Positions 1 through 8,487 of a stretch of DNA of 64,000 nt are shown one piece after another (the stretch's first letter is position 1; each line of letters opens with the position of its first letter). This stretch comes from Paenibacillus planticolens. Lineage in GTDB: Bacteria; Bacillota; Bacilli; Paenibacillales; NBRC-103111. The notes under the pieces were generated by a model. It searched no databases. It was not told where the DNA came from and saw only the letters and a program-made list of their open reading frames with translations. The position numbers were made by a program, and so were the translations under genes. The stretch lies in contig NZ_WHNZ01000018.1 in NCBI RefSeq assembly GCF_013141725.1, positions 35,790 to 99,789 on the forward strand. The letters are read 5' to 3'.

Positions 1-575
1 TTGACCTTCACGAGCTGCTGCTCCGTCTCTTCTTTCTTCTGAGCGACGACCTCTTTATCTTTCTTGTTCGCCTCTAGTACGACTTTATCTTGATTTACAA
101 TAGATTTCAAAGCTTCTATACGGTTCAAGAAATCAGAAAAGCTGGTCGCGCTAAGAACCACGTCCATGTACGAAACAAAACCGTTCATATACATCAAGCG
201 CAAGCGGGATTTCAGCATCTGATCGCGGCTTTCCACTCGCCCAATCGCCTCATCCAACTGCTTCGCGTTTTCCTCTAAGTTATTGGAAACCTGATCAATT
301 TGCTCATTTAGCTGCGTAAGCTTCTTGCTGGCCTCATTGACCTGTTCGACAAGCGTCTTCATATCCTTCGTGGCTTGGTCTTTCTCTGAATGAACCTTAT
401 CTATCTGATTCTGGGCGTCATTCGACTTTTGCTGTGCTTCTGCCTTCTGCTTCTTAAGCTGAGTCAACTGCTGATCGATCTTATCCGTTGTGGATGCGGC
501 ATAACCCGCAAATGGAACCGCTAACGAAGCCGCAATCCCAAGTGTCAACACCAAGGGTAGAATCTTCTTCTTCAA
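1..575 (-). CDS. Secreted coiled-coil murein hydrolase or activator, N-terminal part (3' end outside window)
   Basis: The minus-strand frame opens with a TTG start at 575, eight bases after a strong AGGAGG, and stays open to the window edge (191 codons). It begins with a Lys-rich signal peptide (KKKILPLVLTLGIAASLAVP, cleavage likely after GYA), followed by a long Gln/Lys/Glu-rich coiled coil and a patch (LMYMNGFVSYMDVVLSATSF) typical of the PcsB/CwlO/EnvC class. These proteins dock on FtsEX and either cleave peptidoglycan (M23 or NlpC/P60 domain) or activate amidases. It lies directly downstream of ftsEX, which supports that pairing. The catalytic domain is beyond the window, so its enzyme class cannot be read. 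Confidence 0.8.
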   Translation of the reverse strand, partial: MKKKILPLVLTLGIAASLAVPFAGYAASTTDKIDQQLTQLKKQKAEAQQKSNDAQNQIDKVHSEKDQATKDMKTLVEQVNEASKKLTQLNEQIDQVSNNLEENAKQLDEAIGRVESRDQMLKSRLRLMYMNGFVSYMDVVLSATSFSDFLNRIEALKSIVNQDKVVLEANKKDKEVVAQKKEETEQQLVKV

Positions 576-678
576 GCACGTAGCCTCCTCATCATCAAAA
601 ACATGATGCTTATTTGGAAATCTCTAAAGCTTGCAATCTCTTATTCTATGTATCTTTGAAAACAAAAATAAAAGCTTT

Positions 679-836
679 AAAAGTCGGCTTTCAGAACCGA
701 GAAGGTTGGACGAAAATGGGAGTAGGAGGAACGGAGTGCAGCAAGCTGCATAAGTACCGGACTACCCCATTTGCGTTCAAGATTCGACGCCGAATAAGCT
801 ACTATGAGAAACTTCGTTATCAAAGCCGGCTTTTTT
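679..836. repeat. Structured intergenic element with nested stems
   Basis: This gene-free stretch between ftsX and the murein hydrolase gene folds on itself. A 13-bp outer stem pairs 679-691 with 822-834 (one G-U) and is followed by T6. Inside are an AACC/GGTT hairpin near 695, a long stem pairing the ACG..AAATGGG..GTAG segment (710-724) with CTAC..CCATTT.CGT (761-777), a TGCAG/CTGCA hairpin nested within it (738-751), and an ATTCG/CGAAT hairpin near 782-795. It may be a structured RNA, a repeat-family member, or a bulky ftsX terminator. A 74-codon frame across it has no ribosome site and looks spurious. Confidence 0.5.
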
Positions 837-849
837 AAGCCACCTTAAT

Positions 850-1767
850 TTAGACGCGAAGGAATTTGCGTACGGAGATTAGGGAACCCCAGACTCCGAT
901 AACGATCCCAATACCTAACAACAAAGTTATCATCGTCGGGGCAATTTCCCCGAACGGTGTCAGTTTAATCATCAACAAGTTCAAATTTAATGAACTCAAA
1001 TTCAGCAGCTTCCAATATCCGCCTAGAATTAACGCCGCGGGAATCAGAGAACCTACGAATCCTAACAAAGCACCTTCTATAAAAAACGGCCAACGAATAA
1101 AAGAATTCGTCGCTCCTACCATTTTCATAATTGAAATTTCTTTCCGGCGGGCTAAAATCGTAATTTTAATTGTATTCGCAATCAAGAAAACCGCTGTAAA
1201 CGAGAGCAAAATCACGATGCCGAAACCGACCCAGCGTACAATTTGCGTTACCTTGAATAACGCTTCAACAGTCCCTTTGCCATAGTTCACTTTATAAATA
1301 GGTTTTGGATCCTTGCCTATATTAAGCGCACTAATTTGATCCGCAACTGCGGCTACATTTCTCGGATCGTCCACTTCAATCGTGAACGCGTCATTGAGCG
1401 GATTGTTTTCGCCTTCAAAGCCCTCCAGCAAAGCTTTTCCGCTTTCCCCCAGCTTTTGCCGCAAATAGACAAGCCCCTCTTCTTTCGAGACGAACTTCAC
1501 CGTTTTGACTTCATGAATTTCTTGTATTTGGGTCTCCAACGCTGTTATTTGATCTTGAGGCGTGTTCACTTCCAGGTAAACGTTAATCTCAACTTGATCT
1601 TCAATTTGACTGGCAATATCGTTCACATTCAATGTAATCAGTACGAAGATGCCTAGTATGAATAAAGAGATGGCAATCGAACTGATCGACGCAAACGTCA
1701 TCCAACCGTTCCGGACAACATTTCTCGTACCCTCACGTAAATGCCGGGAGAATGTACTAATCTTCAT
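850..1767 (-). CDS. ftsX: Cell division ABC transporter permease FtsX
   Basis: 305 aa from the ATG at 1767, which follows a G-rich ribosome site; an upstream in-frame start would add 18 non-conserved residues. One N-terminal membrane segment (about 22-44) is followed by a roughly 120-residue extracellular domain and three C-terminal membrane segments (about 175-300), the standard FtsX topology. In Firmicutes FtsX transmits ATP hydrolysis by FtsE to an extracellular peptidoglycan hydrolase. The start lies 11 bases inside the end of ftsE, so the two are translationally coupled. The next gene downstream encodes the coiled-coil hydrolase expected to be its partner. Confidence 0.95.
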   Translation of the reverse strand: MKISTFSRHLREGTRNVVRNGWMTFASISSIAISLFILGIFVLITLNVNDIASQIEDQVEINVYLEVNTPQDQITALETQIQEIHEVKTVKFVSKEEGLVYLRQKLGESGKALLEGFEGENNPLNDAFTIEVDDPRNVAAVADQISALNIGKDPKPIYKVNYGKGTVEALFKVTQIVRWVGFGIVILLSFTAVFLIANTIKITILARRKEISIMKMVGATNSFIRWPFFIEGALLGFVGSLIPAALILGGYWKLLNLSSLNLNLLMIKLTPFGEIAPTMITLLLGIGIVIGVWGSLISVRKFLRV

Positions 1768-2443
1768 AGCCGTATTCCCCCCGTACCTGGTCACGAGCAA
1801 TAAGGCCATTCTCGATTGCAATGACGCGTTTACGCATCGTATTAACGATCTCTTTGTTATGCGTAGCCATGACGATTGTCGTACCGCGGAAATTAATTTC
1901 CTCCATCAGCTTCATAATGCCCCATGACGTCTCAGGGTCGAGATTTCCTGTCGGTTCATCGGCGATAATGACGGATGGGTTGTTGATTATTGCCCGGGCA
2001 ATGGCAACGCGCTGCTGCTCGCCGCCGGATAGCTGTGAAGGCAGCGAATTCGCTTTGTCCTTCAACTTTACAAGCTCAAGCACCTCCATGGTGCGCTTCT
2101 TGATCTGTTTCTTCGGTGCCTCAATAACTTCCATGGCAAAAGCCACATTCTCGAAAATAGACAGTTTTGGAAGCAACCGATAGTCTTGGAAAATAACTCC
2201 GATATTTCGACGTAAATAGGGTATTTTACGCTGCTTCAGCTTTTCTAAATTGAACCCGTTCACGAAAATCTGACCCTTTGTCGGTCTTTCTTCTCTATAC
2301 ATCAATTTCATAAATGTCGATTTACCGGCGCCGGATGGTCCGACGACATAGACAAACTCGTTGCGGTCTACTTTTACATTAATCCCTCTCAATGCATGAG
2401 TACCGTTGGAGTACGTTTTCCATACGTCCTGCATTTCGATCAC
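1757..2443 (-). CDS. ftsE: Cell division ATP-binding protein FtsE
   Basis: 228 aa from a GTG start (GTG ATC GAA ATG) preceded by AGGA. Walker A GPSGAGKST (about 35-43), signature LSGGEQQRVAIARA, Walker B VIIADEPTGNLD and the switch His in MATHN are all present, so it should be an active ATPase. Length and sequence match FtsE, which with FtsX controls septal or lateral-wall peptidoglycan hydrolysis. In B. subtilis cccB and yvjA lie just upstream; here cccB is absent and a sugar operon plus an arginine operon separate ftsE from yvjA. Confidence 0.96.
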   Translation of the reverse strand: MIEMQDVWKTYSNGTHALRGINVKVDRNEFVYVVGPSGAGKSTFMKLMYREERPTKGQIFVNGFNLEKLKQRKIPYLRRNIGVIFQDYRLLPKLSIFENVAFAMEVIEAPKKQIKKRTMEVLELVKLKDKANSLPSQLSGGEQQRVAIARAIINNPSVIIADEPTGNLDPETSWGIMKLMEEINFRGTTIVMATHNKEIVNTMRKRVIAIENGLIARDQVRGEYGYED

Positions 2444-2613
2444 AATATCACATCCTAGTATAGGGATCTTTGAGCGGAGCCCAAAGTCTCTCTGCTGTAC
2501 AGACAGCTTTTAAGAGTTCGACACAAAAGCGGAAATTCCTTCTAAAATCGTTCTGAATTTTATGGGGAATACCGTCATTATAACATTTTCTTGTAGATTT
2601 AAAGAACATACGC

Positions 2614-2637
2614 AAAAACCGCCCTATATAGGACGGT
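2614..2637 (-). terminator. Rho-independent terminator of the LacI-type regulator gene
   Basis: On the minus strand ACCGTCC and GGGCGGT pair (one G-U) around a TATATA loop and run into TTTTT, just past the regulator stop at 2646. Confidence 0.85.
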
Positions 2638-2645
2638 CCCATTAT

Positions 2646-3683
2646 TTATTTAGTTGTCATTTTCGTTGTCTTTTTAGGCGCCGCTGCACTTGCACGGATC
2701 AGAAGCTCAGTAGGAAGCACCAATTGCTTGGTAACTTGACGGCCCTCCAGCATATCAATGATCATCTGCGCAGATTGATACCCGATTTCATTGGGATTTT
2801 GGCTAACTGTCGTTAAAGCAGGGGAACAATACGCGGAGATGCTGATGTTGTCGAATCCGGCAACAGAGACGTCGCCAGGAATATCAAGCCCAAGCCCGCG
2901 AAGCGCTTGCATCGTCCCGAGAGCCATGATGTCGCTGGCGCAAAAAATAGCGGTTACGTCCGGATGCTGGGACATCAGCCTATAAGTAGCATCACGCGCT
3001 CCCTCATCCGAGAAGCCTCCGTCGAGTACAAGTTCCGGATTAAAAGCGATGCCGGCTTGCTTCAGCGCTTGCTTGTAGCCGTCCAGACGCTTTATGCTGA
3101 CATCCGCCTGCGCATGGCCATTCACGAGCGCCACCTTCGTATGCCCTTGTTCAATTAAGTACTGTGTCATGCGAGACGCGCCCTGAACATTGTCCGAGGT
3201 CACATAGCCGACATTGCTGTTCTTAAAAGGAATATCGATCAGTACGCAGGGCAGGCTGGAAGTGACAATTTCTTTGAGATAAGGGTCATCCAGCCGAATG
3301 CCCATAATAATGACGCCATCTACCCCGCGTTCCTGACAGAGCGCTTTGTATGACTTGGCCGCTTGCTTCTGCGGAGTCGTACTGAATAAGATAAGATCGT
3401 AATTCAGCTCGCCTGCCCGGTCGTTCATGCCGCAAAGAATTTCAAAAGCTATGCTGTCCTTGGAGCTGCTGCGGGTAATACCGGATAGCAGAAGTCCGAG
3501 TGTCTGGGTTTTCTTCGAAATCAGGCTTCGTGCCGCCATATTAGGACTATAGCCAAGCCTACTAGCAATGAGCTGAATCTTCTTTCGGGTATCATCATTA
3601 ACATCATTGTATCCGTTAAGCGCTCGAGATACCGTCGTGACAGACACGCCTGCTTCTCTGGCAATATCTTTAATTGTAATCAT
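2646..3683 (-). CDS. LacI-family transcriptional repressor of the adjacent carbohydrate operon
   Basis: 345 aa. The N-terminal helix-turn-helix and hinge are classical LacI (TIKDIAREAGVSVTTVSRAL, then a GYSPNMAARSL hinge helix), followed by a periplasmic-binding-protein-like effector domain (about 60-335) with the usual ADVSIKRLDGY and AGFDNI stretches. It is transcribed away from a debranching enzyme and sugar-ABC operon. Palindromes of the CCRAAACGTTTYGG type lie both before this gene and before the operon, so it probably represses both until an alpha-glucoside-like inducer binds. The natural ligand cannot be read from sequence. The Lys/Thr-rich C-terminal tail is not part of the family core. 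Confidence 0.93.
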   Translation of the reverse strand: MITIKDIAREAGVSVTTVSRALNGYNDVNDDTRKKIQLIASRLGYSPNMAARSLISKKTQTLGLLLSGITRSSSKDSIAFEILCGMNDRAGELNYDLILFSTTPQKQAAKSYKALCQERGVDGVIIMGIRLDDPYLKEIVTSSLPCVLIDIPFKNSNVGYVTSDNVQGASRMTQYLIEQGHTKVALVNGHAQADVSIKRLDGYKQALKQAGIAFNPELVLDGGFSDEGARDATYRLMSQHPDVTAIFCASDIMALGTMQALRGLGLDIPGDVSVAGFDNISISAYCSPALTTVSQNPNEIGYQSAQMIIDMLEGRQVTKQLVLPTELLIRASAAAPKKTTKMTTK

Positions 3684-3704
3684 TCGTAGCGTGCTCGCTC
3701 CTCG

Positions 3705-3720
3705 TCCAAAACGTTTTGGA
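3705..3720. promoter_or_regulatory. LacI-type operator O1 (autoregulatory)
   Basis: TCCAAAACGTTTTGGA is a perfect 16-bp palindrome with the central CG typical of LacI-family operators. It lies 22 bp upstream of the repressor gene start. Confidence 0.8.
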
Positions 3721-3796
3721 GTGTATTTTACGGATTTTTATATAATTTCTATATTAATATATTCCCCTTAGAGTTTCAATCTTAAATATTAACTAA

Positions 3797-3810
3797 TGTA
3801 AACGCTTAAA
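3797..3810. promoter_or_regulatory. Possible cre (CcpA) site
   Basis: TGTAAACGCTTAAA fits the Bacillus cre consensus TGWNANCGNTNWCA with one mismatch. It lies upstream of the -35 box of the carbohydrate operon, a place from which CcpA could act on either divergent promoter. Confidence 0.35.
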
Positions 3811-3826
3811 AAATGAATAAAAGGGA

Positions 3827-3855
3827 TTGAAAATGGTTACATCGTTATGTATAAT
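3827..3855 (+). promoter_or_regulatory. Sigma-A promoter of the carbohydrate operon
   Basis: TTGAAA (3827-3832) and TATAAT (3850-3855) are separated by 17 bp, predicting a start near 3862 and a leader of about 185 nt that contains two operators. Confidence 0.8.
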
Positions 3856-3870
3856 CAAAAATGTAGTTTA

Positions 3871-3884
3871 CCAAAACGTTTCGG
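3871..3884. promoter_or_regulatory. LacI-type operator O2
   Basis: CCAAAACGTTTCGG lies about 10-20 bp downstream of the predicted transcription start, where a bound repressor would block initiation or escape. Confidence 0.8.
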
Positions 3885-3978
3885 AAACACTTCATTGGTT
3901 TATTTTCAAAAAATGGAAAAGAAAATTTATCAAGCTTATGCCTTGCTGAATTTAATTTCCTTTTCTTTTTGCTTGGAC

Positions 3979-3992
3979 CCGAAACGTTTCGG
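3979..3992. promoter_or_regulatory. LacI-type operator O3
   Basis: CCGAAACGTTTCGG is a perfect 14-bp palindrome 108 bp (centre to centre) downstream of O2, inside the leader. It suits a DNA loop or a roadblock. Confidence 0.8.
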
Positions 3993-4046
3993 AACGAATG
4001 AAACTTGAAAAATCATCAAGAATAACAGAGAAAAGGGGTGGCCTGA

Positions 4047-6149
4047 ATGGATTACCGCGTCATCAAGGAGAACGATCTCTTCCTCATGACCGATAAAACC
4101 GGCGATATTCCGGCTGGGAATGCTGCAGGACACGGTTTATATACGAAAGATACCCGCTTTTTAAGCGCGATGGAAATTCGTATTAACGGCATGACGCCGA
4201 TTCTGCTTAGTTCTTCCGCAGGAACGAACTATATCGCCACCATTCGTATGACTAATCCTCATATGGAATCGGATGGGCAGTTGATTCTTTGGAGAGAATC
4301 GATCGAACTGGAAAGACAACGTTTTATATATGAAGGCGCTTTATACGAAACAATCGCCTTCACGAATTTTTATCCTAAAGGGGTCTCTTTCGACTTTACA
4401 GCACGTTTCGAAAGCGACTTCGCCGACATGTTCGTCGTTCGCGGCTTCCAGAACGGAACTTTCGGTGACATGCTCCCTGACCTTCAGGAAGATCAGAAGC
4501 TGATCAAGCGCTACAAAGGTACAGACGGTATCGAGCGTCAAACCCATATTGGCTGGGACCGCAAGGAAACAACGGTTCAGGAAGACAGCACGGTAGCATT
4601 CAATTTTGAACTGGCTCCCAAAGAGCGTCAATCCGTGACCTTCTTCATCGCGCCTTATATCGATGGCCAAGGACCTAAGCAAGTACCTGCCGAGCAGGCA
4701 ATTACACAGTTGAATGCTTCTTATCAAGAGTGGGACACGAACACCACATCTGTAGAAAGCAATCTGCCGCTGTTCAACCATCTGTACGATCGCGGACTGC
4801 AGGATTTACGCGTGCTCCTTACCGACCTCGGGCATGGACAATTCCCCGTTGCGGGACTGCCTTGGTATGCCGTTCCCTTTGGACGGGACAGCTTGATCGC
4901 CGCGCTGCAAATGCTTTCTGCCGAGCCGAATGTGGCGAAAGGCACTTTGCTGACCATGGCCTCTTATCAAGGAACCAAGCATGACGTTTGGCGTGATGAA
5001 GAGCCCGGCAAAATCATGCACGAAATCCGCTACGGCGAGCTGGCGCTGACGAATCAAGTTCCTTTTACGCCTTACTACGGAACAATCGATGCAACGCCTT
5101 TATTCCTGCTTCTTGCAGCGGAATATGTGCAATGGACCGGTGATACGGCACTGATCGAGCAGTTGATGCCGAACATCGAGCAGGCCTTGAACTGGATCGA
5201 CGTGCATGGCGATGCAGACGGTGACCGTTTTGTGGAATACTACCAGAAATCATCCAAAGGTATCGCCAACCAAGGTTGGAAAGATTCCGGCGATTCTGTC
5301 GTACACAGCAATGGCGACTATGCCAAAGCGCCAATCGCACTAGCTGAAGTACAAGGCTACGTGTATCAGGCAAAGGTGAAACTTGCTCCAATTCTTCGCC
5401 AGCTGGGCAAAGAATCGATGGCACAGGAGCTCGAAAGCTCCGCCGAAGATCTTCGCCAACGCTTTGAAAACAGCTTCTGGATGGAAGAAGAAGGCTTCTA
5501 CGCAATCGCGTTGGACGCTGACAAGAAGCAAGTTCAATCCGTGACGACCAATCCGGGTCATGTTCTCATGTCCGGCATGCTGCAACCGGATCGCGCTGCA
5601 GCTGTGGTGCAAAGACTGGTAGCTCCCGACATGTTCAGCGGCTATGGCATTCGTACGATGAGTACGGAATCAGCCGGTTATAATCCGATGAGCTATCATG
5701 ACGGCAGCATTTGGCCGCACGACAACTCGCTCGTTCTGCTCGGTATGAGCCGCTGCGGCTACAAAGCCGAAACGATGCAAGTCATCGAAGGCCTAATGAA
5801 AGCAGCCGAAAGCTTTGAATACCATAGACTGCCTGAATTATATTGCGGATACGACGAATCTATCGGCGAGCCTGTCCCTTACCCGGTCGCTTGCTCTCCG
5901 CAAGCTTGGGCAGCCGGTACGCCGCTGGTCTTCTTGCAGACGATGCTTGGTATTGAGCCCGATACGCTGGGCGGTACCATTCGTTTGAATCCTGTACTTC
6001 CATCCGGCATGACGGAACTTACCGTTCGCAATATGACGGTTGCTCAAGGCAAGCTAAGCCTGTCTGTTCAGCTCAACCCGCAGACACAAACAACGGTAGT
6101 CCAAGTACTGCACAATACAACAGGGCTTCAAGTGACCCACCAATCATAA
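4047..6149 (+). CDS. Glycogen-debranching-type alpha-glucosidase (amylo-alpha-1,6-glucosidase family)
   Basis: 700 aa, no signal peptide, so cytoplasmic. An N-terminal beta-rich domain (about 1-200, beginning MDYRVIKENDLFLMTD) is of the bacterial glycogen-debranching N-terminal type. The rest (about 215-690) is an (alpha/alpha)6-toroid like GH15/GH63/GH133 enzymes, with PWYAVPFGRDSL near residue 277 and DGSIWPHDNSLV near 551, the motifs around the active site in this group. It is the first gene of an operon with a solute-binding protein and two permeases, so it probably hydrolyses the imported alpha-linked oligosaccharide. Exact linkage specificity is not readable. The ATG follows an AAGGGGTGG ribosome site. 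Confidence 0.85.
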   Translation: MDYRVIKENDLFLMTDKTGDIPAGNAAGHGLYTKDTRFLSAMEIRINGMTPILLSSSAGTNYIATIRMTNPHMESDGQLILWRESIELERQRFIYEGALYETIAFTNFYPKGVSFDFTARFESDFADMFVVRGFQNGTFGDMLPDLQEDQKLIKRYKGTDGIERQTHIGWDRKETTVQEDSTVAFNFELAPKERQSVTFFIAPYIDGQGPKQVPAEQAITQLNASYQEWDTNTTSVESNLPLFNHLYDRGLQDLRVLLTDLGHGQFPVAGLPWYAVPFGRDSLIAALQMLSAEPNVAKGTLLTMASYQGTKHDVWRDEEPGKIMHEIRYGELALTNQVPFTPYYGTIDATPLFLLLAAEYVQWTGDTALIEQLMPNIEQALNWIDVHGDADGDRFVEYYQKSSKGIANQGWKDSGDSVVHSNGDYAKAPIALAEVQGYVYQAKVKLAPILRQLGKESMAQELESSAEDLRQRFENSFWMEEEGFYAIALDADKKQVQSVTTNPGHVLMSGMLQPDRAAAVVQRLVAPDMFSGYGIRTMSTESAGYNPMSYHDGSIWPHDNSLVLLGMSRCGYKAETMQVIEGLMKAAESFEYHRLPELYCGYDESIGEPVPYPVACSPQAWAAGTPLVFLQTMLGIEPDTLGGTIRLNPVLPSGMTELTVRNMTVAQGKLSLSVQLNPQTQTTVVQVLHNTTGLQVTHQS

Positions 6150-6179
6150 CCAGCTGTATATAAAAAGGGAGGACTTACA

Positions 6180-7493
6180 ATGAAAAAATGGCTTACTGGC
6201 ATTTCACTCGCCGCTGTATCATCCATGATCGTTATTTCCGGCTGCGGCAGCTCAACGAACAACGCAACACCGTCTCCATCCGCGCCTGCAACATCTGCTG
6301 CAACAACTAAGCCTAAATCGGGGGAACCAGTCACCATCACTTTGAACGGTTGGGGCTCCAGCCCGGAAGAAACAGCTTTGTTTCAACAAGTTTTGAAAGA
6401 TTTCCAAGCTAAACATCCGAACATTACAGTTAAGTTTGACGTTATTGCCGATCAATACATGGATGTGATCAAAACTCGTCTAGTCGGTGGCGAAGGCGCT
6501 GATGTCTTCTTCCTTGATGCATTTGAAGCTCCGGGCCTCATTGCCAAAAACGTGCTTGAACCGCTAGACAGCTATGTAAAGCCTGAATTTGACGTTGCTG
6601 ATTTCGAAGAGCCGCTTGTGAATGCGTTCAAAGGGAAAGACAACAAATCCTATGGCTTCCCGAAAGATACCTCCACACTAGCTCTTTTCTACAATAAAAA
6701 AGATTTTGAAGAAGCAGGTATCACGAAAGTTCCTACAACTTGGGAAGAACTTCAAGATGCCGCTAAAAAATTAACAAAAGCTGACGGCGGCAAAGTATCC
6801 CGCTACGGATTTGGCGCTGCGCCTGAACTTGCCCGTCAAATGTTCATGATCCAAGCTGCTGGCGGTAAAGTATCCGACGATAATGGCAATGCGGCTTATG
6901 CTTCTCCTGAAGCTTTGAAAGGTCTGCAGCCTGTTGTCGATATGCATTTGAAAGATAAGTCCGCAGGCGAGCCGAAAGACATGGGCGCTGGCTGGGGCGG
7001 CGAAATGTTCGGTCAGCACAAAGCTTCCATGGTCATTGAAGGAAACTGGGCAATCCCTTACCTGCAAAGCACGTTCAAAGATCTAGACTTTGGCACAGCT
7101 GAGCTTCCTACCACTTTCGGCAAAAAAGCGACAATGGCTTACACGGTTGCTTATGTGATGAACAAAAACTCGAAGCATAAACAAGAAGCATGGGAACTTA
7201 TTTCCTACTTGACTGGCAAAGAAGGCATGAAAACATGGACCAGCAAAGGCTTAGCGCTTCCTTCACGTAAATCCGTATCGAAAGAACTCGGATTCGACAA
7301 AGATCCGCTTCGCGCTGCGTTGGTAGCCGGTAACTCCTACTCCATTCCTTGGCAAGCCAAAGAAACATTGCCGACAATTATGAACAACTTCAACAATCAA
7401 TTTATTTCCGCTTATCAGGGTAAAGTAACCTTGGAAGAAGCGCTCAAAAAAGCGCAAGATACAGCCAATAAAGAAATTGCCGCTGCGAAGTAA
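6180..7493 (+). CDS. Sugar ABC transporter solute-binding lipoprotein
   Basis: 437 aa. The N-terminus is a lipoprotein signal with lipobox VISGC (Cys22 the lipidated residue), then a Ser/Thr/Pro/Ala linker and a family-1 extracellular solute-binding domain (MalE/UgpB-like; typical NGWGSSPEETALFQQ start, TLALFYNKKDFEEAGI and PTTWEEL motifs). Anchored outside the membrane, it would deliver the sugar to the two permeases encoded downstream. It starts 30 bp after the debranching enzyme gene. A strong hairpin directly downstream probably keeps its transcript more abundant than that of the permeases. Confidence 0.93.
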   Translation: MKKWLTGISLAAVSSMIVISGCGSSTNNATPSPSAPATSAATTKPKSGEPVTITLNGWGSSPEETALFQQVLKDFQAKHPNITVKFDVIADQYMDVIKTRLVGGEGADVFFLDAFEAPGLIAKNVLEPLDSYVKPEFDVADFEEPLVNAFKGKDNKSYGFPKDTSTLALFYNKKDFEEAGITKVPTTWEELQDAAKKLTKADGGKVSRYGFGAAPELARQMFMIQAAGGKVSDDNGNAAYASPEALKGLQPVVDMHLKDKSAGEPKDMGAGWGGEMFGQHKASMVIEGNWAIPYLQSTFKDLDFGTAELPTTFGKKATMAYTVAYVMNKNSKHKQEAWELISYLTGKEGMKTWTSKGLALPSRKSVSKELGFDKDPLRAALVAGNSYSIPWQAKETLPTIMNNFNNQFISAYQGKVTLEEALKKAQDTANKEIAAAK

Positions 7494-7510
7494 TTAAATA
7501 AAGCATAGCA

Positions 7511-7549
7511 ACGTAAAAGAGGAGAACCTTCCTCTTTTACGTATTTTTT
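7511..7549 (+). terminator. Intra-operon hairpin after the binding-protein gene
   Basis: A 13-bp perfect stem (ACGTAAAAGAGGA with its complement) around a 6-nt loop is followed by ATTTTTT. Placed between the binding-protein gene and the permeases, it acts either as a partial terminator or as a 3' stabiliser. Confidence 0.85.
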
Positions 7550-7570
7550 CAGGAAAGGGGGAGCTTTATT

Positions 7571-8470
7571 ATGAAACGACGCTGGAACCGCCGCAAATGG
7601 CGGGACGTGATTTCTGGATATTTGTTCGTTTCTCCGTCCCTGCTTATACTTGGGGCCTTCTTCTTGCTGCCTATTCTGTACGCCGTGTTCCTCTCTCTAC
7701 ATAAGGTGGAACTGCTCGGCGGCGTAAGTTACAAATTCATCGGACTTCGCAACTTCGCTCGAATTGCCGACGATGACCGTGCCTGGATAGGACTCCGCAA
7801 TACCGTTGAATATGCAATATATGTCGTTCCGATACAAACCATCGTCGCCATGCTGATGGCTTCGGTGCTGAATTCAAAAATTAAGTTCCGCAACTTTTTC
7901 AGAGTTGTTTACTTTATGCCGACGATCACTTCGTCCGCGGTTTTAACGCTCATTTTCATGTGGCTTTATAAATCCGATGGATTATTAAACGATTTGCTTA
8001 ATTTAATAGGCATGGACAGCTACAACTGGTTGGGAGACCCGAGTGTCGCCCTCAAAGGTATTATGATCATGAATATATTTTCCACAGCGCCTCAATTTAT
8101 GGTGATTTACTTGGCTGCGCTGCAGGATATTCCCGATACGCTATATGAAGCTGCTGAGCTGGATGGCGCAGGAACTTGGCGCCGATTCATCTCCATTACA
8201 GTCCCGATGCTCAAACCCGTGACCTTCTTCGTCGTTACGATGGGATTGATTGGAACATTCCAGCTCTTCGATCAGGCCTATATCTTATCTAACGGCTCTG
8301 GTGGCCCTGATAATTCTACGCTGACCCTGGTTCTTTTGATTTATCAATATGCCTTTAAAAACTTAGACATGGGCTATGCTTCCGCTTTAGCCTTCATGCT
8401 AACCTGCGCCATCATGGTTGTGACGTTGATCCAACGCAAGCTGTTCGGTGGCGACGAGAAATTGAACTAA
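7571..8470 (+). CDS. Sugar ABC transporter permease, MalF/UgpA type
   Basis: 299 aa with six predicted membrane helices (first about 15-40). The cytoplasmic EAA loop reads EAAELDGAGTWRRFISITVP, the docking site for the ATPase. It pairs with the next gene to form the membrane channel. No ATPase is encoded in this operon, so an MsmX/UgpC-like shared ATPase elsewhere in the genome is the likely energy source, as in many Firmicutes sugar importers. It starts right after the intra-operon hairpin with a GGAAAGGGGG ribosome site. Confidence 0.93.
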   Translation: MKRRWNRRKWRDVISGYLFVSPSLLILGAFFLLPILYAVFLSLHKVELLGGVSYKFIGLRNFARIADDDRAWIGLRNTVEYAIYVVPIQTIVAMLMASVLNSKIKFRNFFRVVYFMPTITSSAVLTLIFMWLYKSDGLLNDLLNLIGMDSYNWLGDPSVALKGIMIMNIFSTAPQFMVIYLAALQDIPDTLYEAAELDGAGTWRRFISITVPMLKPVTFFVVTMGLIGTFQLFDQAYILSNGSGGPDNSTLTLVLLIYQYAFKNLDMGYASALAFMLTCAIMVVTLIQRKLFGGDEKLN

Positions 8471-8487
8471 GAGAGGAGAGACCCGAT

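Noticed and set aside
614..838. 74-codon plus-strand frame in the ftsX/murein-hydrolase gap
   Set aside because: No ribosome site, and it lies across the nested inverted repeats of the structured element.
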